NCBI GenBank assembly: GCA_005893185.1 | Contig: VBOS01000379.1 | Span: 1 to 13,729 of the forward strand | Direction of reading: 5' to 3' | DNA length: 13,729 bases | DNA from: Candidatus Eiseniibacteriota bacterium | Lineage (GTDB): Bacteria > Eisenbacteria > RBG-16-71-46 | In this document: positions 1 through 5,774 of the stretch, in pieces | Layout of the letters: each line of letters opens with the position of its first letter | Numbering within the stretch: the first letter of the stretch is position 1 | The notes under the pieces: model-generated | The model's database searches: none | What the model was told of the DNA's origin: nothing | Seen by the model: the letters and a program-made list of their open reading frames with translations, nothing else | Position numbers and translations under genes: made by a program

Positions 1-1001
1 GCAAGCGCGGCCGCACCGGCCAGCGCCGCGTTGATCCCGTTGTAACGCCCGAGCAGGGGGAGGACGAAGTCGATGTTGCCTCCTCCCCGGCGCGGCGGCT
101 GCCGCCATCCGCCGCGCGGCGTCGAGGCTTCCAGCGCGCCTGCCATGAACCGCACGCCCAATCCCTCTCGCAGGATCTTCAGCTCGTCCACGACCAGCTC
201 CGAGGCCTGCCGGGTTCCGACCCGCACCACCGCCATCCCGCCTCGCGCCGCGGCCGCAATCACCCGCGCCGCGCTGGGATCGTCCGCGTTTACCACCGCC
301 ACGGCCCGCTTCGCGCGCGCACCGTTCCGCCCGTCGAACAGCATGAGCTTGGCGTCGAGGTACGCTTCCATGTTCCCGTGGTAGTCGAGGTGATCCTGGG
401 TGAGGTTGGTGAACGCCACGACGTCGCACTCCAGCCCGTAGGTACGGCGCTGGGCGAGCGCGTGACTGCTGGCCTCGAGCGCGACCGCCTGCACGCCCAC
501 ATCGGCCATCTCGCGCAGCAGCCCCTGGAGCTCGGGCGCCTCGGGCGTCGTGAACGGGGCGGGCCGCGTCTCGTCGTCGATCCGGTACCCAGTGGTCCCG
601 ATCCGTCCGGTGCGAAGCCCGGCGGCGCGGAAGATGGACTCGAGCATCCATGTGAAGGTGGTCTTGCCGTTGGTGCCGGTCACCGCCACGACGGTGAGCG
701 CGCGGGACGGGTGTCCGTGGAAGCTGCACGCCGCCTGCGCGAGCGCGAGCCTCGGGTCCTCGACCTCGATCACGGGGGTGCGCGAGGCGGTAGCGCCGCG
801 CGTGATCACCGCGCCGCACGCGCCGGCGGCGAACGCGGCATCGACGAACGCGCCGCCGTCCTGCCGGAGGCCCGCGAGCGCGAAGAACAGGTCGCCGCGC
901 CGCACGCGCCGCGAGTCGAGCGCCAGGCCCTCGACCGAAACCGCGGGATCGCCGTGCACCGCCGCCACGTCCATCTCCCCGATGAGGTCGCGCAGGGTCA
1001 C
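1..1001 (-). CDS. murE: MurE, UDP-MurNAc-tripeptide synthetase (3' end cut by window)
   Basis: This cytoplasmic ligase adds the third amino acid of the peptidoglycan stem peptide to UDP-MurNAc-L-Ala-D-Glu using ATP. The visible 333 codons cover the N-terminal substrate domain (about 1-100, with LDSRRVRRGDLFFAL at 28-42), the Mur ATPase domain with P-loop TGTNGKTT at 108-115, the TTPEAPELQ segment at 151-159, and AYLDAK with the lysine (K218) that is carbamylated in this family. The frame leaves the window just as the C-terminal domain begins, so the motif that tells diaminopimelate from lysine specificity is not visible. The GTG start overlaps the ftsI stop (GTGA) and matches where MurE proteins normally begin. 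An Arg/Gly-rich loop at about 292-309 looks like a lineage insertion. Family assignment is secure; the amino acid added is unknown. Confidence 0.95.
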   Translation of the reverse strand, partial: MTLRDLIGEMDVAAVHGDPAVSVEGLALDSRRVRRGDLFFALAGLRQDGGAFVDAAFAAGACGAVITRGATASRTPVIEVEDPRLALAQAACSFHGHPSRALTVVAVTGTNGKTTFTWMLESIFRAAGLRTGRIGTTGYRIDDETRPAPFTTPEAPELQGLLREMADVGVQAVALEASSHALAQRRTYGLECDVVAFTNLTQDHLDYHGNMEAYLDAKLMLFDGRNGARAKRAVAVVNADDPSAARVIAAAARGGMAVVRVGTRQASELVVDELKILREGLGVRFMAGALEASTPRGGWRQPPRRGGGNIDFVLPLLGRYNGINAALAGAAAL

Positions 1002-3142
1002 GGCTCCCCGCCGGGCCGGCTCGCGACCGCGAGCGTCCCCGGGGTCGGCCGCGGCTCGGGCGCCGTCATGCGCGGCTCGCACCACAGGCGCACGCCATCC
1101 TTGCGCGGCAGCGGGGCGCCGGGCGCCGGCTCTTCACGCACGACGACTCCGTGGCCCTCGATGTGGGCGGGGATCTGGCACAGCGTGAGCCGCCGCAACG
1201 CCTCGCGCACCGAGAGCCCCCGGAGATCGGGCAGGCGCGCGCCCGCCGAATCGGCGGGTGCCGCGAGCCAAGCGGTGACGCTGGCGCCGCGTTCCACCGC
1301 CTCGCCGGCCGCGGGCGACTGCGCCAGCACGCGCTCGCCCTCGCCTTCGAGCCGCACGCGCAGGCCGAGGTCGATGAGGCGGCGTTCGGCCGCGGCAGGC
1401 GGCAGCAGCTCGAGGTCCGGAACGGTAACTGGCGCCGGGGCGGGCGGACGGGCCGCGACCTGCGAGACCCCGGGGTCGAGCGGGCCGTGCGGCAGCCGCC
1501 GCAAGTCGGAGATCACCTCGCGGAACACGGGCGCTGCGACCTCGCCGCCGTAGTAGTGCTTCCCGCGCGGCTCGTCGATCACGATCACTCCCACCAGGCA
1601 CGGGTCGTCGGCGGGCACGAAGCCCACGAACGACGACAGGTACATGCCCTTGCCGTAGGTTCCGATGGCGGCGTCGTATTTCTGCGCGGTCCCGGTCTTG
1701 CCCGCGATCGCGAGCCCCGGCACGCGCGCCGCGCGCCCGGTGCCGCTGTCCACCACCGCGGTCAGCATCTGGCGCATGATGCGCGTGGTGGCGTCTCCAA
1801 ACACGCGGCGCGCGGCCCGCGGCGCGGTCGTACGCCCCGCGCCGTCGCGTCCGGCGCGGCACTCCCGTACCAGCATCGGCTCCATGAGCACGCCACCGTT
1901 CGCGATCGCGCCGTAAGCGAGCGCGAGCTGGAGCGCAGTCACAGAGACCTCGTGGCCGATCGCGATCGTCGGACACGAGCGCGCCGACCAGTGGCTCGGG
2001 CTGTGCAACCGCCCCGCGTTCTCGCCCGGGTAGGATACGCCGGTGAGGCTGCCGAATCCGAGCGCGGTCGCGTAGCGATAGAGGCGTTCGGGGCCCGCCA
2101 GCAGACCGAGCTTCCCCATGACGATGTTGCTCGACCAGCGGACCGCGTCCCGAAGAGTGTAGCGCTCCCCCTTGTGCACGTCGTGGAAGTGGGCGCCGGG
2201 GGCGATGATGGCCTCGCCTGTGGCCGAGGCCTCGAAGACCTGGTCGGGGCGCGCGAGCCCTTCCTCGAGCACCGTCCCGGCCACCACCACCTTGAACGTC
2301 GAGCCGGGCTCGAAGATGTCGGTGAAGGCCCAGTTCCCCGCCCGTCCGGGTCCGAGATGAGGAACGTCCACCGACGCCACGATCTCGCCGGTGCGGGGAT
2401 CCAGGAACACGGCGAAGCCACGCACGGCATCCAGCGTGTCCACCGCCCGCGCCAGATGGGTCTCGACGATCGCCTGCAAGTCCGCGTCCAGAGTCAGCAC
2501 CACGTCCGCGCCGTGCTCCGGATCGCGCTTCAGGCCGCGGGGAAGCGAGTGGGACCGGCCCCGCCCGTCACGGAAGAGCGTCGCCCATCCGGGGCGGCCG
2601 CGCAGCTCGGAGTCCAGCTGGAGCTCCATGCCCTCGACGCCGCAGTTGTCGAGGTTGGTGCGCCCCAGGATCTCGCCGGCGGCCGGCCCCAGCGGGTACT
2701 CGCGCTGGATCTCGTGGCTCACGTAGACGCCGGGGAGTGCGAGCGCGCCGACTCTTTCGCCGAGCTCGGGCGCCACGTGGCGCGCTACCCACAGGAACCG
2801 AGAGCGGCGTGCGAATGCGCGCTCGAGAATGCGCGGGTCACGGCCCAGCACGCGGCCGAGCTCGAGGGAGGCGGCCTGCCGGTCCTTCATCTCGCCGGGG
2901 GCGGCCGAGATGGCGCACGTGACGAGGTCGCGGGCCAGCGGCCGCCCGTGGCGGTCGAGGAGCTCGCCGCGCATCGGCGGCAGCAGGACGCGCTGCTCCT
3001 GGTTGCGCTCGGCGCGCGCTTCGAAGCGCGGGTGGCAGACGATCTGGAGCCACACCAGGCGCGCCCAGAGTACTAAGAGAGACAACAGCAGACCGGCCGC
3101 AGCCACCAGCACCCGACTCTTGCGCACTTCCGTGTGGGCCAC
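998..3142 (-). CDS. ftsI: FtsI/PBP2-type septal peptidoglycan transpeptidase with two PASTA domains
   Basis: Class B penicillin-binding protein of 714 residues that crosslinks septal peptidoglycan. It has a short cytoplasmic N-terminus, one membrane anchor at about 10-30, and the dimerisation-domain motif RGELLDRHGRPLA at 58-70. The transpeptidase domain carries the catalytic STFK (S281, K284), SSN (337-339) and KTGT (482-485). Two PASTA-like domains follow at about 572-627 and 634-689; this is the SpoVD/Pbp2x layout, whereas E. coli FtsI has none. The GTG start is forced: the codon just before it is an in-frame TGA, and GGAGGG lies three bases upstream. It follows ftsL by a 109-base gap and overlaps murE by four bases. 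It should work with FtsW and FtsL at the septum. Confidence 0.95.
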   Translation of the reverse strand: MAHTEVRKSRVLVAAAGLLLSLLVLWARLVWLQIVCHPRFEARAERNQEQRVLLPPMRGELLDRHGRPLARDLVTCAISAAPGEMKDRQAASLELGRVLGRDPRILERAFARRSRFLWVARHVAPELGERVGALALPGVYVSHEIQREYPLGPAAGEILGRTNLDNCGVEGMELQLDSELRGRPGWATLFRDGRGRSHSLPRGLKRDPEHGADVVLTLDADLQAIVETHLARAVDTLDAVRGFAVFLDPRTGEIVASVDVPHLGPGRAGNWAFTDIFEPGSTFKVVVAGTVLEEGLARPDQVFEASATGEAIIAPGAHFHDVHKGERYTLRDAVRWSSNIVMGKLGLLAGPERLYRYATALGFGSLTGVSYPGENAGRLHSPSHWSARSCPTIAIGHEVSVTALQLALAYGAIANGGVLMEPMLVRECRAGRDGAGRTTAPRAARRVFGDATTRIMRQMLTAVVDSGTGRAARVPGLAIAGKTGTAQKYDAAIGTYGKGMYLSSFVGFVPADDPCLVGVIVIDEPRGKHYYGGEVAAPVFREVISDLRRLPHGPLDPGVSQVAARPPAPAPVTVPDLELLPPAAAERRLIDLGLRVRLEGEGERVLAQSPAAGEAVERGASVTAWLAAPADSAGARLPDLRGLSVREALRRLTLCQIPAHIEGHGVVVREEPAPGAPLPRKDGVRLWCEPRMTAPEPRPTPGTLAVASRPGGEP

Positions 3143-3157
3143 TCACCCTCCATGGAA

Positions 3158-3224
3158 CGGCGGTTCACACAGACCGCCGGGCCTTCACTGGCGCGATGCG
3201 GTGGTGCGGCCGGTCCTATCCGGC
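3158..3224 (-). other. Two short hairpins in the ftsL-ftsI gap
   Basis: The 109 bases between the ftsL stop and the ftsI start hold no convincing gene. They contain two inverted repeats: a 5-bp stem (3209-3213 with 3220-3224, 6-base loop) and a 7-bp stem, CGGCGGT at 3158-3164 with ACCGCCG at 3173-3179, 8-base loop. The second lies just upstream of the ftsI ribosome binding site. Neither is followed by a T-run on the minus strand, so neither looks like a terminator. Any role in ftsI translation or RNA processing is speculation; inverted repeats this short are common in GC-rich DNA. Confidence 0.3.
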
Positions 3225-3251
3225 ACACCTCATATGATTTCGAGCCGAAGC

Positions 3252-3689
3252 TCAGTTCCCGGTGCGAACCCGGGCCGTGGCCTCCGGCACGAGCGCGCGA
3301 GATGCCCTTTCCGCCAACCCCAGGAGCGTCGTCCGGTCCGGATTCCCCTCGGCCGCCACTTCAGCCGCCAGGAACTCCGCGGGCAACGCAACGACCTGCC
3401 TGGGGTCGGCAGGCAGAAGGCCCAGCTTGCTCGCCTGCGGGGCCAATTCCGCACGGGTGATGCGGCGCTCGAGCTGGGCCCGCCCGAACTCCAGTCGTGC
3501 CTGCGCCTGCACGAGCGCCGCGCGATTCTGGTCGAGCTAGAGCGAGAGCTCGGCCATACGTGAGCTCTGCCCGACCTCGACCAGCAGCATCCCGACCAAC
3601 CCCAAGGCGAGCAGCCAGAGGCCGGGCCGGGAGACGCGCGCATCTTGCGCGCGCCAACGGGGACGATTGCGGCGAAACGGAGACTTCAT
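3252..3689 (-). CDS. ftsL: FtsL-like division protein, interrupted by an in-frame TAG codon
   Basis: FtsL is a small bitopic protein that bridges the divisome and activates FtsWI. The frame has 145 sense codons plus an amber codon. It starts with ATG overlapping the rsmH stop (ATGA). Residues 1-22 are basic and cytoplasmic, about 23-39 form one membrane segment (LWLLALGLVGMLL), and a coiled-coil-like stretch follows from about 46. The typical FtsL stretch KLGLLPADPRQVVAL then follows, with a C-terminal extension to the TGA. Codon 51 (3537-3539) is TAG inside LSL*LDQNRAAL, exactly where FtsL proteins usually carry a Glu; one base change from GAG explains it. The frame is otherwise intact on both sides. 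As read, translation would yield only the 50-residue anchor. A restart at the GTG at 3512 would give an 86-residue piece without a membrane anchor. Identity rests on position and pattern, since the family is poorly conserved. I cannot tell a sequence error from a real nonsense codon. Confidence 0.8.
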
Positions 3690-4612
3690 GTCGGCTTCCT
3701 CCGAAAGGCCCGCAGCCTCGCGCTGCGCGCGCGGGGGTTGCGGGCGACTTCATCGTGTGTCGGCGTGACGACGCGTCGGGTCAGCTCCAGCCAGGGCCCG
3801 CGATCGGGCTCCTCGGACGCCTGCGGCGGGCGACGCCGGCTCGGGAAGCTCCGGGCGCCGCGTAGCACCTGCTTGATCCTTCGATCCTCCCCCGAGTGAT
3901 AGGCGATGGTTACAACGACACCGCCCGGGCCCATGGCATCGGGCAGCCACTGCAGCGCGGCCTCGAGCTCCGCCGCTTCGTCGTTCACCCAGATGCGTAG
4001 CGCCTGGAACGCCTGGGCATAGCGCCGCGGATGACGGCGCCCGCCCAGGGCCCGGTCCAGGACCGAGACCAGATCGCGCGTGGTCGCGAGCCCGCCGCTG
4101 CGCGCGGCCGCGACCATGGCGCGGGCGAGCGTGGCCGCCTCGCGCAGGTCGCCGTGCGCGCGCAGCACCTGCGCGACGGATGGCTCGTCGGCGGCCTGCA
4201 GCCGCTCGGCCGCACTCGTCCCCCGGCTCGGGTCCATGCGCAGGTCGAGCGGACCCTCCGTCTGGAAGCTCATGCCGCGCGCGGGATCGTCGAGCTGCCG
4301 CGAGGAGAGCCCGAGGTCGAAGAGCGCGCCGGTGAAGGGCTCGCCCCCGGCGGCGCGGTGGGCCCCGGGCAGCTCGCGGAACGTCGAATGGGCGACGGTC
4401 ACGCGGTCTCCAAAGCGCTCGAGCCGGTCGCGCGCGAAGGCCAGGGCAAAGGGGTCGCGGTCGCAACCGCAGAGCCGCGCGCCGGGCTCTGAGTCCAGCA
4501 GCGCCTCGGAGTGTCCGCCGTCGCCGAGCGTCGCGTCGAGGTAGAGGCCGGGGCCGTGGCGGAGCCACGCCAGGACTTCCGCAAGCAGCACCGGCTCATG
4601 ATGCGCTCTCAA
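3686..4612 (-). CDS. rsmH: RsmH (MraW), 16S rRNA m4C1402 methyltransferase
   Basis: SAM-dependent enzyme that methylates N4 of C1402 in the ribosomal P site; it is a standard second gene of dcw clusters. The 308 residues are about the usual length. Visible motifs are HHEPVLL at 4-10, the SAM-binding DATLGDGGHS at 26-35, DLGLSSRQLDD at 99-109, PLDLRMD at 121-127, ALRIWVNDE at 204-212, YHSGEDRRIK at 238-247 (most family members have FHSLEDR) and NPRARSARLRA at 292-302. The TTG start is chosen because the conserved HxPVLL begins only four codons later, no in-frame ATG or GTG lies between them, and GGAGG sits nine bases upstream. It overlaps the end of the STAS gene by 17 bases and the ftsL start by four. 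Confidence 0.97.
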   Translation of the reverse strand: MRAHHEPVLLAEVLAWLRHGPGLYLDATLGDGGHSEALLDSEPGARLCGCDRDPFALAFARDRLERFGDRVTVAHSTFRELPGAHRAAGGEPFTGALFDLGLSSRQLDDPARGMSFQTEGPLDLRMDPSRGTSAAERLQAADEPSVAQVLRAHGDLREAATLARAMVAAARSGGLATTRDLVSVLDRALGGRRHPRRYAQAFQALRIWVNDEAAELEAALQWLPDAMGPGGVVVTIAYHSGEDRRIKQVLRGARSFPSRRRPPQASEEPDRGPWLELTRRVVTPTHDEVARNPRARSARLRAFRRKPT

Positions 4613-5045
4613 CGCCCGGGTCCTCCGCGGACCCGAGCAGGTCCGAGAGGGAAGGCCATACGGTGAGGCGGGGCTCGCAGCCGCCGAGACGGAACAGATC
4701 CCTCAAGTAGACCGACAGCCCGCACACCGCGAGGCTGCCGGCCCGGGACTCGTAGCGCGAAAGCGCGTTCACCAGCGCCGGAACCAGGCGGTAGTCGATG
4801 TGCCGCAGCCGCGAGCCGTCGAGCACGAGATCACATCCGCCCCGCTCGGCGAGGTTCTCGAGCGTGCGCTCGAGACGGTCGAGCGCGGCGCGATCGATCC
4901 ATCCGCTGAGCTTGAGCAGCGCGATGCGCCGGCCCTGTCGCTCGTGCCACTCGAGCCGCGCAGCTGCGCCGTGCGACCCACGGCTGAGCTCGAGATTGAC
5001 CGCGAGCGGCGCGCGGGCGGGCCGGGCACGTGCCACGGTGCTCAC
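4596..5045 (-). CDS. STAS-domain protein (anti-sigma-factor-antagonist-like) inside the dcw cluster
   Basis: A 149-residue protein with a non-conserved, basic N-terminal stretch of about 37 residues and a STAS domain at about 38-140. The STAS pattern is seen in IALLKLSGWIDRAALDRLE (41-59), CDLVLDGSRLRHIDYRLVPAL (71-91, broadly the beta-strand and helix that carry the regulatory site) and LAVCGLSVYLRDLFRLGG. Family members such as SpoIIAA bind anti-sigma kinases and are switched by phosphorylation of a Ser/Thr in a DSSG-type motif. Here that site reads D84-Y85-R86-L87, with no Ser or Thr, so classic phospho-switching is unlikely. The GTG start overlaps the mraZ stop (GTGA) and the end overlaps rsmH, so the gene is translated as part of the division operon. 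No kinase or sigma factor partner lies nearby in the window. A division or envelope scaffold role is possible but unproven. Confidence 0.8.
   Translation of the reverse strand: MSTVARARPARAPLAVNLELSRGSHGAAARLEWHERQGRRIALLKLSGWIDRAALDRLERTLENLAERGGCDLVLDGSRLRHIDYRLVPALVNALSRYESRAGSLAVCGLSVYLRDLFRLGGCEPRLTVWPSLSDLLGSAEDPGVESAS
4622..4626 (-). promoter_or_regulatory. Ribosome binding site for rsmH (TTG start)
   Basis: GGAGG on the minus strand lies nine bases before the TTG at 4612. It is embedded in the end of the STAS gene. This spacing supports the rare TTG as the true rsmH start. Confidence 0.6.
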
Positions 5046-5494
5046 GAGTTGGGCTCTCCCAACACTTCCTCCGCGTTCGCTTCGAAGTTCGCCTGGGCTT
5101 CCTTGATCACGGCGCTGAGCCGGTCGGGATTCCAGACCTCGATGTGGTCACCCACGCCGTGCAGGGTGGCTTCCTTGCCGAGCCCTGCACGGCTCATCAG
5201 TGCCGGCGGGATCGTGACGCGTCCTTGCGCGTCCACCGTCACTGGGGTGGCATCCATGAGAAATGCGCGCGTGAAGGCGCGAGCCTTCCTTCCTCCCATC
5301 GGAAGCTTGCGCAACCGCTCCTCCACGCGCGCCCAATCCTCCGGGGCGTACATCGCCAGGCAGCCCTCGAAGCCGGCTACGAGGACGAAGGTCTGGATGG
5401 GTCGCTGGCGGCCGCCAGGACGGCGCAACGAGGCCGGGACGCTCAGGCGCCCCTTGTGATCAATGGCGTACGTATTCGTCCCGTAGAACGCCAC
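5042..5494 (-). CDS. mraZ: MraZ, dcw-cluster transcriptional regulator
   Basis: MraZ is a DNA-binding protein of the SpoVT/AbrB fold that forms large rings and represses its own dcw operon. The 150 residues match the family's usual length. It has two tandem swapped-hairpin motifs: the first DxxxR at D12-R16 (IDHKGRLSVPASLR) and the second at D88-R92 (VDAQGRVTIPPAL). The GTG at 5494 is chosen because MraZ proteins begin about ten residues before the first DxKGR and GGGGGAG lies nine bases upstream. A longer start at 5548 would put codons inside the operator repeats and adds no family sequence. It is the first gene after a strong promoter carrying GTGG repeats, so autoregulation is expected. 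It overlaps the STAS gene by four bases. Confidence 0.95.
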   Translation of the reverse strand: MAFYGTNTYAIDHKGRLSVPASLRRPGGRQRPIQTFVLVAGFEGCLAMYAPEDWARVEERLRKLPMGGRKARAFTRAFLMDATPVTVDAQGRVTIPPALMSRAGLGKEATLHGVGDHIEVWNPDRLSAVIKEAQANFEANAEEVLGEPNS

Positions 5495-5503
5495 GAAGCG
5501 GTT

Positions 5504-5510
5504 CTCCCCC
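5504..5510 (-). promoter_or_regulatory. Ribosome binding site for mraZ
   Basis: GGGGGAG on the minus strand, nine bases before the GTG at 5494. It supports this start over the longer upstream reading. Confidence 0.6.
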
Positions 5511-5524
5511 GTTCCCGCTTTCCA

Positions 5525-5558
5525 CCACGAAACACCACCGTCACCCACTTTTCACCAC
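5525..5558 (-). promoter_or_regulatory. MraZ box: four GTGG direct repeats, 10-bp period
   Basis: On the minus strand GTGG begins at 5558, 5548, 5538 and 5528, exactly one helical turn apart. The units read GTGGTG, GTGGGTG, GTGGTG and GTGGTGG, and a degenerate fifth (GCGG) begins at 5518. Known MraZ operators are short TGGG-type direct repeats of about 10-bp period between the promoter and mraZ. The array lies just downstream of the -10 element and over the predicted transcription start, so MraZ binding should block the promoter. Binding by this MraZ is inferred. Confidence 0.85.
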
Positions 5559-5569
5559 TGGGCCCGCGC

Positions 5570-5598
5570 ACAGTAGAGGCCACCGGTGGCGCTGTCAA
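5570..5598 (-). promoter_or_regulatory. Sigma70-type promoter of the dcw operon
   Basis: A perfect -35 TTGACA (5598-5593) is followed by a 17-base spacer and a -10-like TACTGT (5575-5570, matching TATAAT at three positions including TA and the final T). Stretches of T just upstream (5622-5628 and about 5597-5606) stand out in this GC-rich DNA and may act as an UP element. The predicted start is near 5563, at the edge of the MraZ repeats. It would drive mraZ through murE and beyond. Confidence 0.75.
5579..5590. repeat. 12-bp perfect palindrome in the promoter spacer
   Basis: GCCACCGGTGGC reads the same on both strands and fills most of the 17-base spacer between the -35 and -10 elements. A dimeric repressor or activator could bind here in addition to MraZ. 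It may also be chance in GC-rich DNA. Confidence 0.4.
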
Positions 5599-5621
5599 AA
5601 GGAAAAGTGCTGCGAGGCGAG

Positions 5622-5679
5622 AAAAAAATACGGCCGACTCCTGCACGAGTGTGCAGCGCAGGAGCCGATGCGGGGCCGT
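5622..5679 (-). terminator. Rho-independent terminator of the glycosyltransferase operon
   Basis: On the minus strand an outer stem ACGGCC/GGCCGT (5679-5674 with 5635-5630) encloses an inner stem CTCCTGC/GCAGGAG and is followed by A and seven T (5628-5622). An alternative tight hairpin CTGCAC-ACTC-GTGCAG uses the same bases as the inner stem. The structure sits about 95 bases after the GT-C stop and 23 bases before the -35 of the next operon, so it insulates the two units. Confidence 0.75.
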
Positions 5680-5774
5680 GACCCGTTACGCGGCGCTGAA
5701 TTGCGTCGCTCCGGCCCGGGAGCGGAGGAGAGGCTTCCGAAACCGCTCTACCCCGAAGCCCCGCGCCGTCTCAT
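5680..5774 (-). other. 3' untranslated stretch after the GT-C gene
   Basis: No gene is seen here. It holds a 6-bp GC-rich hairpin (CGCTCC at 5707-5712 with GGAGCG at 5719-5724). A second, looser inverted repeat, GGCTTC/GAAGCC, lies closer to the gene end. These may stabilise the 3' end of the upstream transcript. Confidence 0.3.

Noticed and set aside
1151..3076. Long plus-strand open frame of 641 codons opposite ftsI
   Set aside because: It lies wholly antisense to a well-supported gene, has no family pattern, and is expected where GC-rich third positions suppress stops.
3158..3179. Hairpin before ftsI as a transcription terminator
   Set aside because: No T-run follows it on the minus strand, and it sits within a co-directional essential operon.
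3537..3539. Genome-wide amber recoding as the explanation for the ftsL stop
   Set aside because: The GT2 gene (13049-13051) and GT-C gene (5775-5777) end at TAG exactly where their families end, so TAG is used as a stop here.
5495..5548. Longer mraZ start at 5548
   Set aside because: It would place coding sequence over the GTGG operator repeats and adds no conserved residues; the GTG at 5494 has a good ribosome binding site.
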